Assembly (NCBI GenBank): GCA_012845835.1
Contig: JABAKD010000027.1
Coordinates: forward strand, 15,534,073 to 15,598,072
Reading direction: 5' to 3'
Length of the DNA: 64,000 bases
Origin: Undaria pinnatifida
Taxonomy: Eukaryota; Sar; Phaeophyceae; Laminariales; Alariaceae
A program made the position numbers and the translations under genes. Below the pieces are notes generated by a model. That model saw nothing but the letters and a program-made list of their open reading frames with translations. It was not told the origin of the DNA and did no database searches. Of the stretch, positions 51,954-61,264 are shown in pieces. Every line of letters starts with the position of its first letter. Position 1 is the stretch's first letter.

Positions 51954-54410
51954 CAGACAAGCGCATTCTGTCATGGCGTGATCGGTTTGGCATGTCCATG
52001 CTGTCTCCCTCCTGCCTTTGTACGAAGGTAGGGAAGACGCTGCTAAGCGCGCGCTGGTCCTACCCTGTTAGAGCTAAAGCTACACACGTGCCACTAGCCA
52101 CTGTTTTTAGCTATTAATAGTTCCTCTCAATAATCGATCACCGCCAATTTGGACGCAAACATCTCATGCGAAATATTGCGCGCAAAATATCGCGTACAAA
52201 ACATTGCGTGCAAAAGCATAATTGCGTGTAACTGTTGCGTGGAAATGTTTCTAACGTTGCAAAGGTATGTTTAGTAGGGTAGATGCTGTGGAGGACCACA
52301 GCTTCGGCCCCACTAACCCGCCCTTGGACCTTTGCGTGCAAAGGCATTACGGGGCGTTTGCAAAGACATTACGGGGAATTTGCAAAGGCATTACGGGGCA
52401 TTTGCAAAGGCATTACGGGGCTTTTGCAAAGGCATTACGGGGCATTTGCAGTTTCTAATTTCGGTTGCGTCAGGAAACATGCAATGACAGCATTGAAACC
52501 GACGAGCGTGATACAACCCAAGGTCAGCCAGCCCACGAACAATTTAAGTTGGAACTTGAAAAATGGTAGGAAGTCACATTTTCTGACTTTTTTTCCCGCT
52601 GGTTTTTCGTGGGTTGCGTTGGCAGTAAGTGGATCTTGACGTTGACGGTTTCAACACGATTGTTAGATACCTTCTTACCCAACTCATACCCAACCAAAAT
52701 TGGTATCCCGCAAACACGTTATTATGTACGTGTCCCTGCCCGGAGTCAGGTGCGGTGTCTGGTATTTAATAACCACGAAAAGGCTCTGCGCCTCTACTGC
52801 TTGCTGTTTTGTCACGTAGGACCTACTAATAGGATAACGCAGGGTTTCATTGGAAAAATCGCGGCTTTGCTCTTTCGGTACGGCTGTTTTTTTCCCTTCA
52901 TTTTTTCCGTTCGGGTGGTGGGAGGCAAGATTTTCTGGGCGTACGACCGTACTGCGTAGCTGTACGTATAACGCTCTCAACCAGTGAGTGTTCAAGGGGT
53001 TTTGTCGCGAAATTTGCGGGCGTCTATTTCCCCACCTCCGCTTCTCCTCTACTTGTGCTCCTTCGAAAGGGTCTATTGCTCTAACGGACGGAAAATTCCT
53101 CTTGCTGATTGGTCTAGACTGGCGCTTTAGTTTAGTGCGGTACAAAAGAGGCCTCTTGTTCCTCTTTATTTGGCGAAGCAGCTGGCGTGCGGTTGTCCTG
53201 AAGTTGACGCGCAGGCTTTTTCTCTGCAGTTCTTGTTAGTTGTACCACTGCTGCAGACACCCCCCTCGTTTTTTGCTGCAAACCCGCCTCCCCTGGTGTG
53301 TACATGTGTGTGTGCGTGCGTGTGTCTGTTTGTTTTGTCCTTGTACTGTATGTGTAGCCCACACCGTTCGGCCAAGGCCAACATGCACGATAGGTGCCGT
53401 TGCTGGTGTAGCCGTACAAGTTAGTACCATTTTTCCAACGGTTGCATTACTTCAACAAATAAAAGGAATAATGCCTTTGTTCCATCGGATACATTACTCC
53501 AACGACTAAAAGGAACAGGAAACGCTAGGAAAGGTTATAAGGGACAGGACAGGGGGGAAGGTTGGGGGAAATAACAGGAAAGAGGGAGAGGTATTTATGG
53601 CCGCCACGTGGGGGCAAGGTCAACAACATTTATTTTCAACTTTTGGCCGGCCGTATTTTGAAGCGCTGCTGTTTGCTGTGTGTCGCTAGAATCTTATTAT
53701 CACACCAGTTATGGTGTTGGACTCTGTTTCGTGCGAAAACGCGCCGAAACAAGCGAGACGTGGAGCTGTTGCGATGATATTGCTGTTGCTAGTATTGCTG
53801 TTGCTAGTGTTGCTGTTGTTGCTGTTGTTACGAGGGGCTCCGTTACTGTGGGCACGATAATAATAATAATCGAAGGCTATTCTTACAGTAGCTTCATTGT
53901 CTTTTTGTACATAGCACATCAGTTTTTTTCGTCATGGTCGAAAATTACAACAATACATACAACCTATTTCTGCCATACGTACACGACGTCAGGATCGAAA
54001 GCTCGAAAGCTACTGCATGTCAGTATGCCAGCATCGAAGCTAAGTACATACAGTATGCCATGGTTCACAAAAAAAGTGAAAAAAAACGTTTTCACAAAAG
54101 AGAACACTCCACAAATCGATGCTGCGAAATTGTTCTCCGTCGGTTTTAAGAGGCGAAGAGTAGTCTGACAGGCCGGAGAACTGCCGAGGGTGGCCTCCGA
54201 AGGCTTCAATTAAATATTAATAGATTGCAAGTAGGCAAGTCTAATGCGGCAGGAGGGAATGATTCAAATGTATTGCAGGACAGGTGTGCATCGAAATCTA
54301 TTATTATGGCAGCACCTTACAGTGTAGACCTATTACGGCAGCGAGTCGGACCTCTGCCACTCCACTTCCTCCGCGGATTTGGTTGTGACTCACATTGTTG
54401 CCTTGAGAGT
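51954..54410. other. No supported gene; contains a 22-bp satellite
   Basis: Bases 52330-52450 are five units of TTTGCAAAGGCATTACGGGGCA. The surrounding sequence (52140-52260) has related TTGCGTGCAAAA words. A GTT/GCT-rich patch lies at 53775-53830. The overlapping frames near 53.1-53.5 and 53.7-54.2 kb lack splice support or conserved motifs. Confidence 0.5.
52330..52450 (+). repeat. 22-bp tandem repeat, five units
   Basis: Units of TTTGCAAAGGCATTACGGGG plus two variable bases (CA, AA, CT). Confidence 0.95.
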
Positions 54411-54439
54411 TCGTGCCTGGGACCTGGCAAGACCCAGCA

Positions 54440-54510
54440 ATGCCTCCTTCATTTCCTCGAAGGGCGCACAACGAAAGTAAACCCGCACACCACGTTACCC
54501 CTGGAGGACC
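54440..54510 (-). CDS. Possible small exon
   Basis: Between acceptor-like TTCGTTGTGCGCCCTTCGAG and donor AT|GTGAGT the minus strand reads EMKEALLGLARSQARTLKAT. Helix-like and compatible with the gene just to the right, but there is no other support. Confidence 0.25.
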
Positions 54511-55125
54511 GAATTTTTTTTTCTTTTTCCTGGGCATTTCTTGGCTTTGCCTCCCTCAATTTTGGTCTCAATGCCAATGATTGCGTGCTCGTGTTTATTA
54601 CACGTAGACATTCTACACACCAATAGATAGGTAGAGATAATACATACCGATATAGTCTATAGGTTGAGATACACAGGAGTAATGATCTATGATGGGCTGG
54701 CGACGCTCGTGGAAGCATGATGCTTAGAGACAACTCCCCCCCAAGTTGCCTCAAAACCAAAACCAAATATCTTGCTTCTCAAGCGCTTGCCCCTTGATTG
54801 CTTCTCAATGCTTCTGCGACAAGTAAGTCTACGAAAACCTTGGGCAAAATAGAAAAAACGAACGGCACAACAAGACATAACGACAATGATGTACTTCGAA
54901 AGATGACATATCAATCCAAGCTTGCGCAAAAGCGGTAAAAGCCGGAGAGGCTCGCGATGAGCCTACGGCGGTGGCATTGTGAAGAATGTTCGGACCAAAA
55001 ACACCACCTTCGCCACGTGCAACACCCCTTGACGCCCGTATGTATTTGTCGTTGTGATTATACCCTTTCCTAACCCCCTTCATCAAACAAGAATAAAGTG
55101 CCCCTTCTTCGTGCGAGGACGCCCT

Positions 55126-55590
55126 CTATAGCGAATGTCCTGATTCTTCCCTCCCCCCCCCCTCTCCCCCCCTCCTCCCCCTCCCGCTCCTCCACCTCTT
55201 CCGCCTCCTCCTCCCCTTCCTTCCCCTCCTTCCCCTCCTCCCCCTCCTCCCCCTCCTCCTCAACCGAGTCCCCCTCCTCCTCAACCGAGCCCCCCTCCTC
55301 CTCAACCGAGCCCCCCTCCTCCTCTGAGTCCTCCTCATTAACCGAGTCCCGTCCTCCTCTGACTCGCCTGAGTGTGACTCGTCTGACTCATCTGCCCGCC
55401 ACTTCTGCTGTGAGACCTTACGGCGTGCTACGGGGGCTCTGACACCCTTACTCTTCTGCTGTGATATCTTTCGGCGAATTACAGGGGCTCTGACAGCCTT
55501 ACACTTGCCGTTGCGCAGCTTTTTCGCCACCGCCGCCTTTTCTGCCTCGCGTACGTCAAAGTTGTTTTTGAATCTCACAGTCTTGGGATT
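55126..55590 (-). CDS. Exon of an unrecognised, very basic protein
   Basis: A possible acceptor (CTGAACAAAACAG) precedes NPKTVRFKNNFDVREAEKAA and VAKKLRNGKCKAVRAPVIRR. A duplicated KISQQKSKGVRAPVARRKVS segment, an acidic patch (DESDESHSGESEED) and Arg-rich 7-residue repeats (ARLRRRG) encoded by a 21-bp repeat at 55245-55330 follow. The frame stops at 55126. It could be a nucleic-acid-binding tail. The acceptor is weak and the repeat may really be intronic, so the 3' half is doubtful. Confidence 0.4.
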   Translation of the reverse strand, partial: NPKTVRFKNNFDVREAEKAAVAKKLRNGKCKAVRAPVIRRKISQQKSKGVRAPVARRKVSQQKWRADESDESHSGESEEDGTRLMRRTQRRRGARLRRRGARLRRRGTRLRRRGRRGRRGRRGRKGRRRRKRWRSGRGRRGGEGGGREESGHSL

Positions 55591-55629
55591 CTGTTTTGTT
55601 CAGAGCCAACGAAGCGACATGTCTCCCTT

Positions 55630-56046
55630 CTACGCGGTGGGACATGGAGTACTTCCACACCCCACTCTGCAAGGTTGCCAAATATGCACTTCCGGGGGTA
55701 CGTTGGTGCCTAGTGTAGATGACGTGCTATTCGATACCGCTTTCAGGCCTAAAGCAACGACACTTTTTTGCGAGTCCCACTTTGGCGCGAGAGGACAGGT
55801 GGAATGTTTTTGAGGTGCAGCTTTCCCGGCATTGGGCTCTACAACCCACGTCTTGGCCTTAACCTCGTCCTTTCCTGAACCATCGCCGAAGCTGTGCCCG
55901 CAGCAGCAAATGAACTCCGAGCCATTCGCTCGCTTTTCGCAGACGCGTTCTAGCCAAGCCGTCTTATCGAAGGGGGTCGGTAAGAGGGCTGCCCCCCCGA
56001 CGGAGACTGTGCTCATCGGAACTACTCTCTCTTTTAGCTGTCTCTT
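55630..56046 (-). CDS. Exon of a hypothetical protein with a Cys/His-rich segment
   Basis: The acceptor CACCCTGCGTACCGCAG is good. The frame reads KRQLKERVVPMSTVSVGGAA, then FDKTAWLERVCEKRANGSEF and ICCCGHSFGDG, and is open to about 55630. The spaced Trp, Cys and His residues hint at a small zinc-binding domain that I cannot name. The donor is not clear. It lies just upstream of the basic exon on the same strand and may belong to the same gene. Confidence 0.45.
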   Translation of the reverse strand, partial: KRQLKERVVPMSTVSVGGAALLPTPFDKTAWLERVCEKRANGSEFICCCGHSFGDGSGKDEVKAKTWVVEPNAGKAAPQKHSTCPLAPKWDSQKSVVALGLKAVSNSTSSTLGTNVPPEVHIWQPCRVGCGSTPCPTA

Positions 56047-56568
56047 CTGCGGTACGCAGGGTGTCGCAGTTCGTGGTCACGTCGACCTCAGGGGCTACGT
56101 GCACTGCAGCAACCTCCCCCTGAACTGTGCCTCCTTAATTATATAGCATTCAGCATAGGGTTGTTTTACGTACATAGGAAATTGGGTTACGTTTGGGGTG
56201 ATGGGACCCTCGTACCCCCCCTCCCCCCTGAAAGGTCCAAAATAAAGTTTTGGGGGTGTGGTGTCGGACTTGTTTTTGTGCGCCCTTGATTCCTCCGAGA
56301 TTTCCACCCAGCCCAACGATGGATTGCCCCAACTTCCAGATTACTGGCGTGGTTAAGCAGTTGAGTCTTGTAAGCACGGGGCACGGCGCGTATATCCGAG
56401 CGATAAGTGTTTATGCGCGGGTGCACAGTTGTTCACCTTTTCACTTTTTCCTTTTTTTTTACGCTTTTCGATTAGTCTACATGGGAACTGTGTTTAGTAT
56501 TATCAACACTATTAACAGGTGGTAAGAGGGATATAACTTGAACTACCCCCTGGGTCCGGCGTTACAAT

Positions 56569-56770
56569 TCAGCGATTAACTATCTCTACATGAAACGTAC
56601 ATGCCACGCCCACAGGGTTTTTTCCTCCGCATATTCTACGCCGAGTGCGTCGGGGCTGTAAGTCTACGGCATACAACATATTTTCCCGTGCCCCCACGTC
56701 CCCTCCGCAACACCCCAAGTCTGGTCTCTCCAGAGCTTTGAAGAATTCCGCCTCGGTCAACGGAGCTTCC
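56569..56770 (-). pseudogene. Reading frame cut by the copia insertion, downstream part
   Basis: The minus-strand frame EAPLTEAEFFKALERPDLGC then CGGDVGARENMLYAV runs from the LTR edge to TGA at 56571-56569. Across the retroelement, the frame at 61208-61164 (AQTVFKRRVWLGRV) joins it in phase once one copy of the 5-bp target duplication is removed. So one open frame was split. It may be a host exon or part of an older element, since it lies downstream of the gypsy relic on the same strand. Confidence 0.5.
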
Positions 56771-57215
56771 TGTTATGGAAATGTTAGCACATAGCCATTA
56801 TGAGTCAATGTTTAGTAGCACTGATCTTGTGTATCGTAGATCTTTTATGTGTCGGTCCGAGTGTAACGTACGTATGTATGTGTGAAGAAGAATTACTTCC
56901 TCCGTAGGATTCTCCTCTTGGTAGCCAGGTAGCCCACTCTCTCGTGTGGCTCTCTCTTGTAGATCTTCCCGGATCATAGCTGTCCTGGTCATCTCTGGGA
57001 AGCAGCCGTCGTCTGGGCTCCTGCAACTCTGCGGTTTATATCTGTGTGTATCGGCCACATCAAGCGCCGCCGTTGTACTATTCACCATCTTCTCTACATC
57101 TCGGAAGCACTTCGTCTTCCAGGCTATCCTCTCGCTCCGTGCCATCACCTCGACTAACGTCGACGGCGCAGCCTCTCAAACCACCGTGCCAGGGTATCAC
57201 ACATTATCCATGACA
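56771..57215 (+). repeat. 5' LTR of copia element
   Basis: Begins TGTTATGGAAATGTTAGCAC and ends CACATTATCCATGACA. It has 7 more bases than the 3' LTR, from a GTAT duplication near 56875 and an extra TCC near 56900. The word TTGTACTATTCACC is conserved in both. Confidence 0.95.
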
Positions 57216-57236
57216 GGTTATGAGCCTCGTGTGTGT
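57216..57236 (+). other. Presumed primer binding site
   Basis: GGTTATGAGCCTCG follows the LTR end directly. It resembles tRNA 3'-end complements such as those of Met tRNAs, but without this species' tRNA set the primer cannot be assigned. Confidence 0.5.
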
Positions 57237-58258
57237 GAGTGGGGGCCTGAGGCGACTGCGCGTCTACTGCTGTCGCCGAGTTCACACCCGTCCTCCAGGG
57301 TTTGGAATTTTTTGGATCCTCCAGTATTTTGATATTTTTGGATATTTTTCCGCGGGAAGCTGCTGCCGGAGTCTGCTTTCTGCTGGAGACCACACTGAGT
57401 CAACCCGCTTGCTTACTGGGCCCGGACTGATCACCTCGGCTCTCGGCTGCACTTTCGGTACGCTACTGTTTGTGTAAAGCATTCGGGAGCACAAATTCTA
57501 GGCGTTGATTTCGGTCGGCGAATAGGGTTGTGCAGGTTGTTAGTTCTGCGCGCGGCGCACCGTTCTCGGTGTTGTTTGTGTCTGTAACTGGCGACCGAAA
57601 TCGCCTGCGCATGGTTCTCTCGCGAGGGGTAGTCTATCCAAGATATCTCCCACGTACCGAGTTGCCGGCTTGGTAGCGTGTGTAGGCTGAGGAGACGACT
57701 GCTAGCTGGTATCCGCCTGCTGCTGCCGGCACACCTACGTGACCCGCTCACGTAAATTTGCCTGCGCGTTGTAGTATACGCGAGGTATACCCGGGCATTA
57801 TTGTATACGCGAGGTAGGTCTGTCCAAGATATCTTCCTCGTGTTGTTTTTCTCATCGGTGCGTGTGTAGGCTGAGAATCTGACCAGGCCTGTTTGCATCC
57901 GTGCAGCAGCCAAACGTTTACGCTGCAAGACGCGTAGCAAGTCTCAGCAGTGCATCTGACCCGTGTACCTGCAGGACGAGGCCGGAGCTGGATACTCCGT
58001 CGTCTCAACACCACAGTGTCGCCACATGCGGTTGGTCATAAGCTGTGCTTAACGGGGCGCAGTGGTCTGGGCGGAACCTGAATAGTCAACGCCGGACGTG
58101 GGTCGTGAGCTACGGAGCTGCGACCTGAACGAAGCCTACCCGTGTGTAGCATTGCACCGTATCCTTCTTAGGTGCGCCGACCCTTTTCAGGCTTTCGGGG
58201 TGTCGTACGTGTGCCGAAAACCTGACCGCGCGCGGGAGTGTGACCCTGGCTTACAGCG
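57237..58258 (+). other. Long untranslated leader of the copia element
   Basis: About 1 kb between primer site and gag with no long open frame in the element's orientation. The minus-strand frames here (57.43-57.94 kb) have no motif support. Confidence 0.6.
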
Positions 58259-59155
58259 ATGGCGGAATCATCGAGCTCCAGGTTCCACCGCAAGCTTGAC
58301 ACCGTTGGGACCATCTCGGGGCAGCAGGGTTTTCGCGTGTGGAAGACAAAAATCCGGAACGCAGTCAACCTCTTCCCGCCGGATCTTAAGCCCATCCTAG
58401 CCGGGGCCGACAGCCCAGCGGAACCTGAGCCGGACGAGGGAGATAGGGCCAAGTGGGACCAGGCTAACAGTGGCCTGTTCTCCCTCCTCTTCTTTGTCAC
58501 CTCCGGGTCTGCGCACGCCACCGTCCTTACTCACGAAGAGGCGGCGGATGGAACGGCGGCCTGGAAGGCCCTCAACGAGCGTTTCGACGCTCACCCCCAG
58601 GAAGCTCGGTGTTCGTGTCACAGAGAGCTTTTCGGCCTTCGGCGCCTGGCGGGTGGGGATCCCATGGATTTCTTCACGAAAGGAATGGATCTCAAGATTC
58701 GCCTCCAGGGCCTGGGGGAGGAGGTCTCCAAGAAGGTCTACCTAGACATCATGCTCTCGGGCCTGACGAAGGCCCCAGAGTTTAAGCTCATCCGTGAGAT
58801 GCACCACCGTGAGAAATTTACGTCCGTTGACCGTCTCCAGGAGACGGCCAACCGCTTCTACGTGGACCAGCAGTCGTGCAACGCGTCGGGATCCGTGGTC
58901 TCGGGCCGGGGGGCCGCGATGGCGGCGTCCTCATCCGACCAGTGCCATCGATGCAAGGCGTACGGTCATTTCCAGCGTGACTGCCCCCAACCAGTGCAGA
59001 AGAACCGTCCAAAGCCGGGGAAGAAAAAGTGGAAGATCAAGCGCGGCGGTGGTGGGGGGAGTGCTCAGCCGAAATGGTGCTCCTACTACAACACCACCAC
59101 GCACAACGATGCTGAGTGTCAGAAACAACAGGAGCTTCGCGCAAACAAGCAGTAG
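58259..59155 (+). CDS. gag: Copia Gag (UBN2-type with CCHC zinc knuckle)
   Basis: 298 residues, ATG at 58259. Residues 20-200 follow the plant/algal copia gag pattern (WKTKIRNAV, AWKALNERFD, GLRRLAGGDPMDFFTKGMDL). A complete zinc knuckle occupies residues 229-242 (C-x2-C-x4-H-x4-C in CHRCKAYGHFQRDC). A second one, CSYYNTTTHNDAEC, has Tyr where the second Cys should be, so it cannot bind zinc normally. Between them is a basic stretch (RPKPGKKKWKIKRGGGGG). Gag would form the particle and bind element RNA. Confidence 0.92.
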   Translation: MAESSSSRFHRKLDTVGTISGQQGFRVWKTKIRNAVNLFPPDLKPILAGADSPAEPEPDEGDRAKWDQANSGLFSLLFFVTSGSAHATVLTHEEAADGTAAWKALNERFDAHPQEARCSCHRELFGLRRLAGGDPMDFFTKGMDLKIRLQGLGEEVSKKVYLDIMLSGLTKAPEFKLIREMHHREKFTSVDRLQETANRFYVDQQSCNASGSVVSGRGAAMAASSSDQCHRCKAYGHFQRDCPQPVQKNRPKPGKKKWKIKRGGGGGSAQPKWCSYYNTTTHNDAECQKQQELRANKQ

Positions 59156-60417
59156 GAGCTCCAAGGCGTGGTTGCCAACCTGGCGCTGCTGCATTCCGCT
59201 GGCCACGTCAACCTGCCCAACATCGGGAGCGCTCACTTGGCGCAATCGACTCCGGCGACGGCGCCGCAGGCTCGGGATGGCCCAACGCCCCGGGAACTGG
59301 TTCAACACCATTGATCCCGCCCTTGTCGAGATCGGATTCGTTCCGCTTTAGTCCGACACGTGTATCTATTTATACGATCACGACGGTGTTCGGATCTATT
59401 TGACCCTCTACGTGGACGATCTCCTTCTGGCCAGCAACAGCTCTGACGCCATAGCGATGGTGAAAGATAAGTTGAAGCAGCGTTTCAAGATGGCCGACAT
59501 GGGAGCGGTGTCGCTCGTCTTGGGCATGGAGACAAAGCGAGACCTCGAGCGTGGCACTCTTACGATCTCTTCTAGAGGCCTACTCCAAGTTCATCCTGGA
59601 GGGGATAGGAATGTCGGAATGAAAGCCGACCAACACGCCGGGGTACGGTCCCGAACTCTTCAACCAGCAGCCTGACGAGACTCTGCTTGACGAGGAAGAA
59701 AATAAGGGTTACCAGGGCATCGTGGGGTGCTTGATGTATGTTTCCCAAGTGTTAAGGTACGACATCATGTATGCCGTTGGTCAACTGGCTCGCCCGATGG
59801 CGAAACCCAGCAAGATCTACATGGTTGCGGTGAAGCACATTCTTCGCTACCTCGCGAGGACAACCAGCTTCAGCATTACGTACAAAAGGAGAGGCTTATA
59901 GCTTGCAGCCTTTTCGGACTCCAACTGGGCCAACAACCCGGATAACGGAAAGTCCACCTCATGCTACTTGTCGATGCTGTGCGATGCGCCGATTAGCTTC
60001 AAGTCGGGGCTACAAGGTCTGACTGCCATGTCGACCATGGAGGCGGAGCTGGTCGCGTCGGCTTTGGCGATGAAGGAAGCAGTGTTATTCTCGAACATGC
60101 TGACTGCGCTAGGGTTCGGCGAGAACTTCGCGAAAGTGCCGTTGTACTGCGACAACACAGCGACGCTGCACGCGCTGGGAAACCGCTCCTTCAGCTCGAG
60201 GACGAAGCACATCGCGCTGCGCTTCTTCTTCATCCGAGAGCTCGTGTCGGAGGGAAGGATCTTCATCCACTACATCCCGACCGACATCAACCCTTCCGAC
60301 ATCGGCACAAAGCACCTGAACAAGCATCGCTTCAGGAACGTGCTGGACATCATCAGCAACTACAACGTGAACGACTCCATCGACAGCCAGTTCATCATCA
60401 ACAGCCAGTTCAATTAG
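59156..60417 (+). pseudogene. pol: Copia pol remnant: RT C-terminal part and RNase H
   Basis: After gag the sequence passes within about 250 bases straight to RT motif YVDDLLLASN (59410) and the connection AVSLVLGMETKRDLERGTLT, so protease, integrase and the first RT motifs are missing. Frames then change near 59590-59640 and 59730-59890. RNase H follows in one frame at 59968-60417: TAMSTMEAELVASALAMKEA, LYCDNTATLHALGN, TKHIALRFFFIRE, VSEGRIFIHYIPTDINPSDI, GTKHLNKHRF. It stops with TAG at 60415-60417. This is not a working polymerase. Confidence 0.9.
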
Positions 60418-60716
60418 TCGTGTTATATGTTTGTGTGCTTGTTTTGAATCTGCTCTGTTTGTGTAAATCAACCTACTCTTTCTGTAATCGACATTCGGCC
60501 TCGCACCATCACTAGTTGAACGAGCCATGTAGGATTGGAAGTCATGGTAGTCTGGTTTGTGCAGTAGCAGGTACTCTTTAGCAAGCGCATGACTGTATTG
60601 TTGCACGTATAGGACTGACACATCACGTGGTACTTTGGTGGTTGAAACGCATGAAACGAAAATACTTGCTTGAATTAATCATCATTAGTTTGGTACGAGT
60701 TAGAGCAACTTCCGTT

Positions 60717-60725
60717 GAGGGGGAG
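60717..60725 (+). other. Polypurine tract of the copia element
   Basis: GAGGGGGAG directly before the 3' LTR; plus-strand priming site by position. Confidence 0.9.
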
Positions 60726-61163
60726 TGTTATGGAAATGTTAGCACATAGCCATTATGAGCCAATGTTTAGTAGCACTGATCTTGTGTATCGTAGATCTTT
60801 TATGTGTCGGTTCGAGTGTAACATACGTATGTGTGAGGAGGAATTACTTCCGTAGGATTCTCCGCTTGATGGCCAGGTAGCTCACTCTCTCGTGTGGCTC
60901 TCTCTTGTAGATCTTTCCGGATCATAGCTGTCCTGGTCATCTCTGGGAAGCAGCCGTCCTCTGGGCTCCTGCAACTCTGCGGTTTATATCTGTGTGTATT
61001 GGCCAAATTAGGCGCCGCCGTTGTACTATTCACCATCTTCTCTACATCTCGGAAGCACTTCGTCTTCCAGGCTATCCTCTCGCTCCGTGCCATCACCTCG
61101 ACTAACGTCGACGGCACAGCCTCTCAAACCACCGTGCCAGGGTATCACACATTTTCCACGACA
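60726..61163 (+). repeat. 3' LTR of copia element
   Basis: 438 bp, same ends as the 5' LTR (TGTTATGG ... TTTTCCACGACA). Confidence 0.95.
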
Positions 61164-61208
61164 CCTCCACCCTTCCCAGCCAGACCCGCCGTTTGAAAAC
61201 GGTTTGGG
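61164..61208 (-). pseudogene. Reading frame cut by the copia insertion, upstream part
   Basis: An acceptor-like AATGTGCCACCTCAG precedes CC CAA ACC GTT..., reading AQTVFKRRVWLGRV up to the 3' LTR. It continues in phase with 56770-56569 when the element and one target-site copy are removed. Confidence 0.45.
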
Positions 61209-61264
61209 CTGAGGTGGCACATTATTTTTCCCGTTGTAGTTTCTCATAATTTATTATTTCCAGG

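Larger units (their letters stand above)
56771..61163 (+). mobile_element. Ty1/copia LTR retrotransposon, internally deleted
   Basis: 5' LTR 56771-57215 (445 bp) and 3' LTR 60726-61163 (438 bp) both start TGTTA and end ACA/GACA. The primer site begins GGTTATGAGCC at 57216, and a polypurine tract GAGGGGGAG ends at 60725. Flanks are CTTCC (56766-56770) and CCTCC (61164-61168), a 5-bp target duplication with one mutation. The internal part is only 3.5 kb: gag is intact, but protease, integrase and most of the RT are absent and the RT/RNase H remainder has frameshifts. By hand the LTRs differ at about 4% of sites plus two small indels, so the insertion is not very recent. Confidence 0.93.

Noticed and set aside
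51448-51981. Ala-rich frame and its Ala-rich antisense
   Set aside because: Alternative readings of the AGC/GGC repeats in SGF11-like exon 6; only the Ser/Gly frame joins the upstream exon in phase.
52684-53145. 153-residue minus-strand frame
   Set aside because: No recognisable motif, no splice sites at sensible places, and an equally long frame on the opposite strand.
57431-57940. 169-residue minus-strand frame in the copia leader
   Set aside because: Arg/Thr-rich, no motif, lies antisense in the untranslated leader of the element.
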